DNA of 30,764 nucleotides from JBDREC01 sp043820105 [NCBI: Pseudomonadota bacterium] (GTDB lineage Bacteria; Bdellovibrionota_F; JAHFAK01), in the NCBI GenBank assembly GCA_043820105.1, contig JBDREC010000054.1, positions 1-30,764 of the forward strand. Reading direction: 5' to 3'. This document shows, piece after piece, positions 23,238 to 30,764 of the stretch; the first letter of the stretch is position 1; every line of letters begins with the position of its first letter. The position numbers and the translations under genes are program-made. The notes under the pieces are model-generated. The model had not been told where the DNA came from and ran no database searches. It saw only the letters and a list, made by a program, of their open reading frames with translations.

Positions 23238-23300
23238 TGTTCTCTTGTTCCCCTGTTCCCCTGTTCTCCATCTTTCTGGTGACAGGTGCTCTGGTGCTCC
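23238..23300. repeat. GTTCCCCT octamer array and GGTGAC/GGTGCTCTGGTGC module
   Basis: GTTCTCTT, GTTCCCCT, GTTCCCCT, GTTCTCC at period 8 (23239-23270), then CTGGTGACAGGTGCTCTGGT (23277-23296). The same order of modules (AATTTTG array, TTAAT-T-CC, GTTCTC, TTTCTGGTGAC-GGTGCTCTGG) is seen in the block upstream of pdxA. The rest of the gap, up to 23422, shows no gene. Confidence 0.8.
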
Positions 23301-23422
23301 TCCTATGTATATCATCAAGTACTTTCATAATTATCATAAAACTTTATTTGTCAAAGAACTGGCTATGCCACGTTAGGATATGAAGAAGAAAAAGAAATAT
23401 TCTTGAGTGGATTTAAATAAAT

Positions 23423-24739
23423 CTATATCAGCCAATATGGCCAATAAATAATCCTTTCTTTGTTTTTATTCCAAAAAGGAAGACCTTCATATAGGACTAT
23501 TCCAAAAGGCAATTTATTTTTTATAATAAACTTTTCAAGGTAGGGTACTTTTATGTTGTTTATATTATCACTTGATTTTACTTCTATTGGGATAATTCTA
23601 TCTCCAATGGTAAGAATAAAGTCTATCTCACCTTCTTTGAATTTAACTTTATTGTTGATATCAATGGAATATGGCTTGTAGTAATATATTTGAGATTTTA
23701 ATATGATTGATTCTTTTAAGATATGTTCAAGTCGCCATTGTACATAGGCTTCTATTTTAGAGCCTATTGTTGTGCCTAGGCTTGTATTTCCTGTTAAGTA
23801 ACTAACAATGCCGGAATCAATATATGAAAATGTGCTTAAATATGATTTTCGCGTACCATTTTCCACGAAAGGTTTTTTTCTTATTAAATAGCCATGGTTT
23901 ATTAGTTCATCTATAATATTATTAATTTGGTCTCTTCTTCGAAGGCCTGTCTTTTTGAAAATATTGCTATATGTAAACTCTTTTGCATTTAATTTTGCTA
24001 GTTCTATTCTAACAATATCATTTAAATCATCATTATTGCTTGATGAAGATTCAAAACCTCTTTCAATAGTGTTTCTAATTTCGATTATCTTGCTTTTGTT
24101 TGAACTAGTTGTGTGTGATAAAGGAAGGCCTCCATATGTGAAAAAAGATTTTAGGGCTTCTTGTTTATATTTGTTAAAACTTTCTCCTAGGGCAAGTGGA
24201 ATGGATATATCTAAATTTTTCAGGTTTTTAGGAGGATCACTTATGATGCCATTAAAGTAATCAATATCTTTCAAAGTAATATAGCCAATGTTAGAAAATA
24301 TTTCTGGTAAGGAAAATGGTTGTAGAGTAATAAAATCTGCTCTTCTTTGCAGTCTTTTTCTTGCAATTGTATTTAGGTAATCCGGGTTAGATCCCGAAAC
24401 AATGAAAGAGCAGTTTTTCTGGTCAAATGCATATTTTAATGCATCAAAAATATTTTCTGATTTTTGAACTTCATCAACAAAAACTAAGGCTCTTTTATTT
24501 GTTTTTGAACGGATGTCATTATATATATAAGTCGTATCTTCATGTATGGCGGATCTAAATCTGGCGTCATCTCCAGTATATTGGAATATTTCAAATTGAT
24601 CCTTTAGAGATTTTAATAAGTTTAATATAAGGGTAGTCTTGCCACACCCAACAATTCCAGCTAAAATCAAGCCCTTATCTTTGCTGATTTTGAAGGTTTG
24701 TAATACTTTTTCGTCTAATTCTCTTAAAATGTAATTCAA
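23423..24739 (-). CDS. AAA ATPase with DUF4143-type C-terminus
   Basis: 438 residues. Walker A GIVGCGKTT (about 28-36), Walker B RALVFVDEVQK (about 83-93), sensor motif FIVSGSNPDYL, then a winged-helix-like region (KTGLRRRDQINNIIDELINHGYLIRKKP) and the DUF4143 C-terminus with a PD-(D/E)xK-nuclease-like core: GEIDFILTIGDRIIPIEVKSS. This is the large archaeal/bacterial ATP-binding family of unknown function, often stand-alone and often horizontally moved. The start is TTG (24737-24739), supported by AGGAG 6 nt upstream; no ATG fits. Convergent with the M15 gene and divergent from the next gene. Confidence 0.85.
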   Translation of the reverse strand: MNYILRELDEKVLQTFKISKDKGLILAGIVGCGKTTLILNLLKSLKDQFEIFQYTGDDARFRSAIHEDTTYIYNDIRSKTNKRALVFVDEVQKSENIFDALKYAFDQKNCSFIVSGSNPDYLNTIARKRLQRRADFITLQPFSLPEIFSNIGYITLKDIDYFNGIISDPPKNLKNLDISIPLALGESFNKYKQEALKSFFTYGGLPLSHTTSSNKSKIIEIRNTIERGFESSSSNNDDLNDIVRIELAKLNAKEFTYSNIFKKTGLRRRDQINNIIDELINHGYLIRKKPFVENGTRKSYLSTFSYIDSGIVSYLTGNTSLGTTIGSKIEAYVQWRLEHILKESIILKSQIYYYKPYSIDINNKVKFKEGEIDFILTIGDRIIPIEVKSSDNINNIKVPYLEKFIIKNKLPFGIVLYEGLPFWNKNKERIIYWPYWLI

Positions 24740-24863
24740 AACAGGCTCCTTTTGTCAGAGAAATTAAAAATATATTCGCACAATACCTGGAGAAAGTCAA
24801 TGATAATTTGCAAAATAACCAGAGAAAGTTTGGTAATGTCTGTTGTTTCTCTTTTGTTGCTTG

Positions 24864-24892
24864 TTGACATTTGAGCTAGCTTAAATTGTTAA
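24864..24892 (+). promoter_or_regulatory. Possible sigma-70-type promoter
   Basis: Perfect TTGACA (24864-24869), 17-bp spacer, weak -10 TGTTAA (24887-24892), about 45 bp before the ATG at 24938. The -10 is poor, so this is tentative. Confidence 0.3.
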
Positions 24893-24937
24893 ATAAAAAA
24901 ACTTGTGTTTTATTATTTCTCGTATTCTATTTAGTTT

Positions 24938-25906
24938 ATGAAAAAGCTGTTTATAATATTTCTTTTTATAATTCTATCAATCATTATTCTTTTTATTATT
25001 TTTTCAAATAGTTTATCTAAAATTGAAGATGATGTTGATAAGAAAAAGAAAGCTAATCAGAAAATAGGATTAAGGATTGATGATAAGGATTATGATTATG
25101 GGGATTCACGGATTAAAGATTATGATGAAGATGATAGGATTAAGATTAAGAGTTATGATGAAGATAAAAGAAAAATAGAAAATAGAAATATAGAAAAAGG
25201 CGGTGGCAAAGCAGAGGAGATATTGAGAATAGTAGACAGTAGAAAAAAGAAGTTGATACCAGAAGTTTTGGATTTTGTTAAGGATGGGAAAAATGGAGAA
25301 GCGATAGTAGATGTAATTGAAAATATAATGAATAATACAGATGAAGATTATAAAAAAGAAGCATCAAAACAAGCTATCGAGCTTTTAAAGGGAAATAATA
25401 TTGTTGCAGAAAATAATATTTTAATGCATCTAATATCTCGTGTTGGTGGAGAAGATGCTCTAGAACTTTTGAAGAAAAAGACAGAGCACAATAATGAAGA
25501 AATTAAATTCTTGGCCTATCACAATCTAGGAAATTTTGATTTTAAAAAAATTAAAGACAAAACAGTGAAATCATTGTTTTCCAAACTCTTACAAGATCTT
25601 AAAAAAACAAATGATGAAGAACTTAGAAATAATATTTTTAATAAGATGAATGGGATTTCAGAGTCAGGGAAATTGAGTGGCAATATGCTTGGAATTATAC
25701 CAAAGTTATTAAGTGCTGAACTAAAGCTGAGATGGGCAAGGAGAGGGCAACTTGATTATTCGGTCATTTATTTAATAAATGAACTGGCTTTTTTTTATAA
25801 AACCCATGCTCGTCTTTTGGATATGGCTTCAGAGTTGGAGCCTTATTTTAGTAATGATCCTTTGATTTGGGGGTATATTGAGGAAGTGGTAAGTGGTAAG
25901 CTGTAA
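24938..25906 (+). CDS. Unrecognised membrane-anchored protein with HEAT-like helices
   Basis: 322 residues, function not recognised. A basic start and one strong hydrophobic helix (residues 4-24, LFIIFLFIILSIIILFIIF) suggest inner-membrane anchoring with an outside body. Residues ~45-80 hold an acidic Asp/Tyr repeat: RIDDKDYDYGDS, RIKDYDEDD, RIKIKSYDEDKR. Residues ~92-230 are helical pairs that look like HEAT/armadillo repeats (ALELLKKKTEHNNEEIKFLA), a protein-binding scaffold. The C-terminal VVSGKL and the stop are encoded by a GTAAGTG heptamer array, so the natural end has been replaced or extended. No Shine-Dalgarno is obvious. Confidence 0.7.
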   Translation: MKKLFIIFLFIILSIIILFIIFSNSLSKIEDDVDKKKKANQKIGLRIDDKDYDYGDSRIKDYDEDDRIKIKSYDEDKRKIENRNIEKGGGKAEEILRIVDSRKKKLIPEVLDFVKDGKNGEAIVDVIENIMNNTDEDYKKEASKQAIELLKGNNIVAENNILMHLISRVGGEDALELLKKKTEHNNEEIKFLAYHNLGNFDFKKIKDKTVKSLFSKLLQDLKKTNDEELRNNIFNKMNGISESGKLSGNMLGIIPKLLSAELKLRWARRGQLDYSVIYLINELAFFYKTHARLLDMASELEPYFSNDPLIWGYIEEVVSGKL

Positions 25907-25928
25907 GTGGTAAGTGGTAGATGGTAAG
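25884..25928. repeat. GTAAGTG heptamer array crossing a stop codon
   Basis: Units GTGGTAA and variants (with GCTGTAA) at period 7. The array spans the last codons and stop (25904-25906) of the upstream gene. Same family as 5378-5411 and 7962-7996, in the opposite orientation. Confidence 0.85.
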
Positions 25929-26022
25929 AGGGATTCCTGGTTGCTAGTAATTGTTTATTGTTTGAAATTATTTTGGCTTTTTCTAGTAACATTAATAAGT
26001 GTTCATTACAAAATATATTTCC

Positions 26023-26048
26023 CGTCATGCTGAACTAGTTTCAGCATC
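26023..26048. repeat. REP-like palindrome
   Basis: ATGCTGAA (26027-26034) and TTCAGCAT (26040-26047) around a 5-nt loop, inside CGTCATGCTGAACTAGTTTC. This CGTCATGCTGAACTxGTTTCAGCAT type of repeat is widespread in bacterial genomes. It sits between convergent genes, where it may act as a transcript end or stabiliser. The 3' flank (to 26110) shows nothing else I recognise. Confidence 0.6.
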
Positions 26049-26144
26049 TACTGGACGCAGCCATGTCTGGAATTCTGAAATAAATTTAGACGACTGTCAG
26101 GGAATTCTCTATTTATGGATGAGAACTAATTAGATTTAAGTGAA

Positions 26145-27392
26145 TTAGAATAAGCTCAGACAAATATGACCTTGTTCGGGAATGGATCTAATTTGGACTG
26201 TTTCTATATTATCTTCAATAAGATTTTCTGCCAGAGTAAGCTCTGCCAAAAGGTGAATTTCTTCATTTGTTAGGTTTGGACAATTTGGATCTTTTAAAAA
26301 TAAAATTACTTTTTCTTTTGCATCATCATTTATTTCAATCAAATGTTTGTTTTCAGTATTAAAAGCCAATAATGCTTTTACAATGTCTTCATTATCCACC
26401 TTATGAGAATAAGTTAAAATTATATTTAAATATTCTGCTTTTTCATTGTTATTATCTAATAATTCTATTTTGTGAAGAATTACTCTGACATATGACTTAA
26501 TTTCTTCATTTGTAGTCCATGAAAAGCCAAACAAATCTTTGAAATCTTTTGGTGAAAGATCTAAATGGGTCATTTCATTTTCACTAAGGCCTTTTTTTCT
26601 AAGACCTTCTTGTTTTCTTTTTGTTTCTTGCTCTTTTCTGTGTGCCTGATCTTTTCTTTTGCTTTCACTTAATAACCTTCTTTCTAATTGGTCTAAGGCT
26701 TGAAACTCATAATCAAGTAACTCGTCTTGTGGAATATTTGATCCAAACATTCTAGAATAATTATTTGTTCTTTCGGCTTTATCTTTTATCAGCGCGATTT
26801 TATAGCAAACTGTTGCAAATTTAAGCCATGCCCTTTCAAGATTAAAGGCACGAATGTTATATTTTGAAGGACTTTTCCAGGCCTTTGCAGCCCATTTAAG
26901 TGCACTATATGAGCCCATTGTGGAACTTTCAATATTATCTACAATTATCTCAAACTCAAAAGTTGGGAAAAACACGTCATATTGAAATGCAATGACAAAT
27001 GCATCAATCTGAGTAAATAAAATCATATCATTATGCAAAGCTAGTTTGTGAGTTGGATTTTTGAATGTTTCCTTCAACCTTTGAATTGCACTTTCAGGAA
27101 GTTTCCATGCTCGTTTTGTGAACTCAAATGCAATTGAAATAAATGTTTCATTATAAACCCTTTCTCCATTCATTAACATCATCATTAATATCTGAGACTT
27201 TTCTTTTTCATCTGATTCCAAGGCTAAATTTAAGAGCTTATCATTTACTAAAAGAATTTCCATTGGAGAATGCGCGTTTAATAGTTCTTGTTGATAAGAA
27301 ACAAGCGTTTCTTGTGAGATTAGTGAAAAGGCAAATATGCTTATAAATTGAAGATTAAGTAATATGAATAAGAAAAGTGATTTTTGTTTCAT
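26145..27392 (-). CDS. Unrecognised exported helical protein
   Basis: 415 residues from the ATG at 27392, chosen because it opens a clean signal peptide (MKQKSLFLFILLNLQFISIF, cleavage near AFS-LIS); a TTG 11 codons upstream is in frame but would bury it. The mature part is almost wholly helical: residues ~25-220 (WKLPESAIQRLKETFKNP, SALKWAAKAWKSPSKYNIRA), a basic coiled coil at ~240-265 (ESKRKDQAHRKEQETKRKQE), and a second helical domain (~285-395). No family or catalytic motif is recognised. Probably periplasmic. It stands alone, convergent with the previous gene. No Shine-Dalgarno is visible. Confidence 0.65.
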   Translation of the reverse strand: MKQKSLFLFILLNLQFISIFAFSLISQETLVSYQQELLNAHSPMEILLVNDKLLNLALESDEKEKSQILMMMLMNGERVYNETFISIAFEFTKRAWKLPESAIQRLKETFKNPTHKLALHNDMILFTQIDAFVIAFQYDVFFPTFEFEIIVDNIESSTMGSYSALKWAAKAWKSPSKYNIRAFNLERAWLKFATVCYKIALIKDKAERTNNYSRMFGSNIPQDELLDYEFQALDQLERRLLSESKRKDQAHRKEQETKRKQEGLRKKGLSENEMTHLDLSPKDFKDLFGFSWTTNEEIKSYVRVILHKIELLDNNNEKAEYLNIILTYSHKVDNEDIVKALLAFNTENKHLIEINDDAKEKVILFLKDPNCPNLTNEEIHLLAELTLAENLIEDNIETVQIRSIPEQGHICLSLF

Positions 27393-27774
27393 AATAGCCA
27401 AAAATTTAAATATTAATACAGTCAATTAATGTGCAAATAATATACCACTTTATGTTCTAATAATATCAACACCTTGTGGCTTGTGATTGTTTTGGTTTGC
27501 TCATTTATTGGACTAAAAGCTATTGTAAAATCAATTTTATGCTCACTTTATTGTTTAATTTTGAATTTTGAATTTTGAATTAAGAATTAATGCCTCTGTT
27601 TTTGTTCTTTCTGGTGACTGGTGCTCTGGCGCACTACTTTATGCTCACTTTGTTGTTTAATTTTGAATTTTGAATTTTGAATTTTGAATTAATTCCCTTG
27701 TTCTCTTTTTCCCTTGCCTATTGATCCTTATTTGATTTATAAATTTATTATTATTTACTTTTGAAAATCAAATC
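27393..27774. other. Intergenic region with composite repeats
   Basis: About 380 bp between divergent genes. Most of it is the duplicated composite repeat at 27537-27712. No gene was seen, and no clear promoter for pdxA could be fixed in the AT-rich 60 bp before it. Confidence 0.6.
27537..27712. repeat. Duplicated composite repeat block
   Basis: The sequence TTATGCTCACTTTxTTGTTT starts two copies (27538 and 27639), each followed by an AATTTTG array (three units, then four). Copy 1 continues with TTTCTGGTGACTGGTGCTCT (27609-27628), copy 2 with TTCCCTTGTTCTC. Together they rebuild the module order of 23191-23300. Confidence 0.85.
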
Positions 27775-28812
27775 ATGATAAAACGACTTAAAATCGGGAT
27801 CTCAATGGGAGATCCAGCCTCTGTTGGCCCTGAGATTGTATGTAAATTCCTGCATGAATATTTGAAAAATAAAGACAATGATTTTTATCCGATTATATTT
27901 GGGGATCTTTCAATTCTAAGTCTGGTAGCAAGTGATTTGGGTTTTAACCTTCCCTTTATTCCTGTTTATACACATGAGGAAATATTTCAAAAATATGAAG
28001 ATGGAATTTTGGTTTTTACTGATAAGAAATGGAACATTTATAATGATGAAATAATGCCAGGCAAGGGTTCAGTTAAAGGAGCAGAAATTGCCTATTTAGC
28101 AATTAAAAATGTGGCTGAAGCTGTGCTTAAGCAAGTTATTGATGCTGTTGTTACAGGACCTGTTAATAAATCAACAATTGCCAAAATTGAACCTAATTTT
28201 ACAGGGCACACTGAATTTTTTGCAGCTTGTACAAACAGCCATAACTATGCAATGCTCTTTGATACAAAGGATTTTAAGGTTGCTTTGGTGACCAATCATG
28301 TTTCGTTAAATGAGATTTCAGAACATATTTCTTATAATAAAATCTATCAAACAATTAAACTTATAAAGACTTCAATGGAAAGTGATTTTAATATTCCTGA
28401 ACCAAAGATTGCTGTTTTAGCCTTGAATCCACATGGAGGTGAAGGAAAATTTGCAGGCAAAGGCGAAGATTCCAGGATTGACCTTGCATGCAAAGAAGCA
28501 AAAACAAATGGCATTATTTGCGATGGTCCATTTTCTGCTGATGGTTTTTGGGGACAGTATTTTAATGAAGGAAAAAACAGAAAATATAATGCAATAATTG
28601 CCATGTATCATGATCAGGGTTTGATTCCAGTTAAGATGGCTGCCTTTCATGATTCTACAAATGTGACAATTGGTTTGCCAATAGTTAGAACATCAGTGTC
28701 TCATGGCACAGCTTATGATATCGCTGGAACAGGATCAGCAGATCACAAAAGCTTAAAGCGAGCTGTTGAAGTTGCGATAAAGATTGCGAAAAGACGAAGG
28801 AAAAGAGCTTAG
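27775..28812 (+). CDS. pdxA: 4-hydroxythreonine-4-phosphate dehydrogenase PdxA
   Basis: 345 residues, normal length (about 330). PdxA oxidises 4-phosphohydroxy-L-threonine with NAD(P)+ in the DXP-dependent branch of vitamin B6 (pyridoxal phosphate) synthesis, in the cytoplasm. Signature motifs: GISMGDPASVGPEIV (8-22), AVVTGPVNKSTI, FTGHTEFFA with the first metal His, LNPHGGEGKFAGKGEDSRID, MYHDQGLIPVKM with the second, and VRTSVSHGTAYDIAGTGSAD with the third metal His. The canonical GDPAGIGPE reads GDPASVGPE, a conservative change. The start has no strong Shine-Dalgarno. The stop is followed after 1 nt by heptamer arrays that separate it from the next gene. Confidence 0.93.
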   Translation: MIKRLKIGISMGDPASVGPEIVCKFLHEYLKNKDNDFYPIIFGDLSILSLVASDLGFNLPFIPVYTHEEIFQKYEDGILVFTDKKWNIYNDEIMPGKGSVKGAEIAYLAIKNVAEAVLKQVIDAVVTGPVNKSTIAKIEPNFTGHTEFFAACTNSHNYAMLFDTKDFKVALVTNHVSLNEISEHISYNKIYQTIKLIKTSMESDFNIPEPKIAVLALNPHGGEGKFAGKGEDSRIDLACKEAKTNGIICDGPFSADGFWGQYFNEGKNRKYNAIIAMYHDQGLIPVKMAAFHDSTNVTIGLPIVRTSVSHGTAYDIAGTGSADHKSLKRAVEVAIKIAKRRRKRA

Positions 28813-28813
28813 G

Positions 28814-28838
28814 GTAGCTTGTAGCTTGTAGCTTGTAG
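28814..28838. repeat. GTAGCTT heptamer array
   Basis: Three complete GTAGCTT units plus a partial, starting 1 nt after the pdxA stop. Same heptamer as inside gspJ (6092-6122). Confidence 0.9.
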
Positions 28839-28846
28839 TGGGGCAC

Positions 28847-28891
28847 TAGCAACGAGCAACCAGCAACCAGCAACCAGCAACAAGCAACAAG
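28847..28891. repeat. GCAACCA heptamer array
   Basis: Six units at period 7 (GCAACGA, GCAACCA three times, then GCAACAA twice), between pdxA and the NamZ-family gene. Confidence 0.9.
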
Positions 28892-28920
28892 AATATCAAC
28901 TTATCTTTAGGTTAATAGTT

Positions 28921-30087
28921 ATGGTAAAAACCGGCTTAGACATCTTCTTTGAAGATAAAATAAATAATTACAAATCAGCAAAAGTAGGACTTGTAGTTAA
29001 TCCAACATCAGTTAATTCAAAATTTGAACATGCTATAAATCTTTTTCACAATAGTAAAGCTCTTGAGCTTACTACTTTGTTTGGGCCGCAGCATGGTATT
29101 AGAGGTGAAACTCAGGATAATATGGTTGAATGGGAAGGTTTTGACGATTTAGCTACAGGCCTGCCTGTTTATAGTCTTTATGGAAAGCATAGAAAACCAA
29201 CTAAAGAAATGCTCAAAGATTGTGATGTTGTGGTTTTTGATATTCAGGATATTGGGGCAAAATTTTACACTTTTATTTACACAATGTCATATGTAATGCA
29301 GGCTTGTGCTGAATTTGGAAAAAAATTTATGGTTCTTGATAGACCAAATCCAATTTCAGCTGATATTGTTGAAGGAAGTCTTACATATGAAGATTTTACA
29401 TCTTTTGTTGGCTTGCATCCGATTTTGATTAGGCATGGCATGACTGTTGGAGAACTTGCTCATCATTTTAATAATGAGTTTCACATCAACTGTGATTTAG
29501 ATGTTATTAAAATGCAAGGTTATGATAGAAAAATGTGGTTTGATGAAACTTTTTTGCCCTGGATAATTCCCAGCCCTAATATGCCGACTCTTGAAACAGC
29601 AACTGTTTATCCTGGCATGTGTTTAATTGAAGGCACCAATATCTCCGAAGGCAGAGGCACCACGCGTCCCTTTGAATTTGTTGGCGCTCCTTTTATTGAG
29701 CCAGGGAAGCTGCTTTCTTTACTCAACTCCTTTAAACTTCCTGGAGTTTTTTTCAGACCGGTTTTCTTTCAACCAACTTTTCAAAAATGGTATGGAAAAC
29801 TTTGTGGCGGCTTGCAAATACACGTGACAGACAGAAATTCTTATAAATCGGTTTTAACAGCGGTGGCGATTATTAAGGCTATTTATGAGCTTTATCCAAA
29901 GCAATTTAAGTGGAAAGAACCGCCTTATGAATATGAATATAAAAAGCTTCCATTTGATATTTTGGCGGGTTCTGATAAGCTTCGATTCATGATTGAAAAG
30001 GGTAGTGATCTTAAAGAAATTGAAGAAGCCTGGGAAGTAGATAAAACTAATTTTATTAAGATAAGGCAAGACTATTTAATCTATTAA
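28921..30087 (+). CDS. Exo-beta-N-acetylmuramidase NamZ family (DUF1343)
   Basis: 388 residues, the full length of the DUF1343/NamZ family, whose characterised member in Bacillus removes terminal N-acetylmuramic acid from peptidoglycan fragments. Family landmarks: VGLVVNPTSV (about 22-31), LFGPQHGIRGETQDN (about 57-71), SLYGKHRKPT, VVVFDIQDIGAKFYTFIYTM, VLDRPNPI, and WIIPSPNMPTLETATVYPGM followed by EGTNISEGRGTTRPFE. There is no signal peptide, so it should act in the cytoplasm on imported muropeptides (cell-wall recycling), unless the N-terminus is misplaced. A Shine-Dalgarno is weak (TTTAGG, 9-10 nt upstream). It follows pdxA on the same strand, about 110 bp apart, with repeat arrays between. 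Confidence 0.88.
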   Translation: MVKTGLDIFFEDKINNYKSAKVGLVVNPTSVNSKFEHAINLFHNSKALELTTLFGPQHGIRGETQDNMVEWEGFDDLATGLPVYSLYGKHRKPTKEMLKDCDVVVFDIQDIGAKFYTFIYTMSYVMQACAEFGKKFMVLDRPNPISADIVEGSLTYEDFTSFVGLHPILIRHGMTVGELAHHFNNEFHINCDLDVIKMQGYDRKMWFDETFLPWIIPSPNMPTLETATVYPGMCLIEGTNISEGRGTTRPFEFVGAPFIEPGKLLSLLNSFKLPGVFFRPVFFQPTFQKWYGKLCGGLQIHVTDRNSYKSVLTAVAIIKAIYELYPKQFKWKEPPYEYEYKKLPFDILAGSDKLRFMIEKGSDLKEIEEAWEVDKTNFIKIRQDYLIY

Positions 30088-30142
30088 GATGTTTTCATAA
30101 AATTTTAATTGATAAGGTAGAAATTTTTAGAAAATTTAAATA

Positions 30143-30667
30143 TTAGTCTTCCACTGAAGTCTCTAGTGATCCATCTTTATAAGCATCAGCTGATCCAGTT
30201 TTATCTCTTTTTATCATTTGTTCATATTTTCCAATAGTATTATCATCATCTAAGTCTTGGAAAACAAAAACAACTAGATTTTCTGTAACGTTAGTTTTCG
30301 TAGCACATTCAAATGTTCCAAATAAGTCTCCATCAGGAACGTATCCAATTATTTTTGCGTTTGCATTATTAGCTACAATACCTTGAGAACCTGGAGCTTT
30401 ATTGCCAGTAAGTTTACTAAATGCACCTGTATTCCATGGAATTGCTCCTGCTCCTGATCCATCAGCTCCTGTAAATTGATGGAATTTTGCATTGTCAATG
30501 TTGTAATCAGCCTCAGCTGCAAAAACTCCATTGACAATCATTCCAACTTCAGACTTCTTTGACTTCTTAATATAAGCCATAAAAGATGGAATCGCGATTG
30601 CTGCCAAGATGCCGATGATGGCAACAACGATCATTAGTTCAACCAGTGTAAAGCCTTTCTTTTTCAT
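30143..30667 (-). CDS. Type IV pilin (PilA-like)
   Basis: 174 residues. Pre-pilin site [21 protein letters not shown] with Glu at +5, the full hydrophobic N-terminal helix, and the [20 protein letters not shown] segment seen in PilA proteins of deltaproteobacteria-type bacteria. The body is beta-rich ([19 protein letters not shown]) with one Cys visible, and ends in a hydrophilic tail. As a major or minor pilin it would be processed by a pre-pilin peptidase, which is not encoded in this window. AAGGAG lies 7 nt before the ATG. No sigma-54 or clear sigma-70 promoter was found in the 97 bp available upstream. Confidence 0.88.
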   Translation of the reverse strand: MKKKGFTLVELMIVVAIIGILAAIAIPSFMAYIKKSKKSEVGMIVNGVFAAEADYNIDNAKFHQFTGADGSGAGAIPWNTGAFSKLTGNKAPGSQGIVANNANAKIIGYVPDGDLFGTFECATKTNVTENLVVFVFQDLDDDNTIGKYEQMIKRDKTGSADAYKDGSLETSVED

Positions 30668-30717
30668 TGTGTTCTCCTTTGAAAAAAGTTGTTAATAATT
30701 GGGCTATTAGCCTATTT

Positions 30718-30750
30718 AGTATTCGGTATTCAGTATACAGTATTCAGTAT
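30718..30750. repeat. TATTCAG heptamer array
   Basis: TATTCGG, TATTCAG, TATACAG, TATTCAG, TAT at period 7, about 50 bp upstream of the pilin start. It may continue past the window. An 11-bp dyad (GGCTATTAGCC, 30702-30712) lies between it and the pilin. Confidence 0.85.
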
Positions 30751-30764
30751 GGAAAAGAAACTGA

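Noticed and set aside
23340-23422. Possible decayed protein-coding remnant (an open stretch reading GYATLGYEEEKE)
   Set aside because: About 25 codons with no start and no recognisable family; cannot be told apart from chance.
24781-24840. Two imperfect direct repeats around GAGAAAGT upstream of the ATPase gene, sharing TGGAGAAAGTC with 21374-21384
   Set aside because: Only 8-11 bases match, spacing is irregular and the sequence resembles a Shine-Dalgarno; too weak to call a regulatory element.
26023-26048. Possible third copy of the sigma-54 activator motif (CATGCTGAA)
   Set aside because: Only 9 bases match, there is no sigma-54 promoter nearby, and the sequence is better explained as a widespread REP-like palindrome.
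27537-28891. CRISPR-like array
   Set aside because: Repeats are 7-8 bp tandem units without spacers, and no cas genes are present.

Overview
The window is AT-rich, with tightly packed operons, and reads as a Gram-negative (two-membrane) bacterium. The evidence is a complete type II secretion (T2SS) operon including an outer-membrane secretin and the AsmA-like GspN seen mostly in deltaproteobacteria-type lineages, a PilM-like GspL, a very large sigma-54 activator with AAA-TPR-GAF parts, and a lone deltaproteobacterial-style type IV pilin. I would place it in or near the former Deltaproteobacteria (Desulfo-/Myxo-/Bdellovibrio-like phyla). I cannot name the species.

Layout. 1-985: the truncated end of a peptide-deformylase-like gene, butted out of frame against a broken IS21-type transposase gene, with a likely IS end behind it. 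986-14468 (minus strand): gspC-D-E-F-G-H-I-J-K-L-M-N, all twelve genes in canonical order, mostly overlapping or a few bases apart. 14626-19611 (minus strand, just upstream of gspC): a 1661-residue regulator. It joins a catalytically dead tyrosine-recombinase-like N-terminus to an AAA/STAND ATPase, a TPR array, a GAF domain, a sigma-54 AAA+ domain and a Fis-type HTH. 19896-23172 (plus strand): a LamG-type lipoprotein, then a sequence-perfect sigma-54 promoter driving a short structured RNA that ends in a strong terminator, then an inner-membrane-anchored M15-type peptidase. 23423-27392: a DUF4143-type AAA ATPase and two unrecognised exported or anchored proteins. 27775-30087: pdxA and a NamZ/DUF1343 N-acetylmuramidase-family gene. 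30143-30667 (minus strand): a type IV pilin.

How it may work together. The large regulator sits between the two best sigma-54 promoter candidates: 9/10 consensus positions at the gspC start, and 10/10 in front of the small RNA. Both carry the same 16-base motif (TAACATGCTGRAATTA), about 35 bp upstream of the -24 element. I infer a local circuit in which the regulator controls T2SS expression and the small RNA together. This is an inference and not demonstrated.

A second, separate theme is a dense set of dispersed tandem arrays, almost all with a 7-bp period: GTAAGTC, CACTTAC, GTAGCTT, AATTTTG, ACTGGTG, GCAACCA and TATTCAG, plus one 8-bp family, GTTCCCCT. They fill most intergenic gaps, abut or cross stop codons, and in gspJ form part of the pre-pilin leader peptide. 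They resemble the short tandemly repeated repetitive (STRR) heptamers of filamentous cyanobacteria. No tRNA, rRNA or CRISPR array was recognised.
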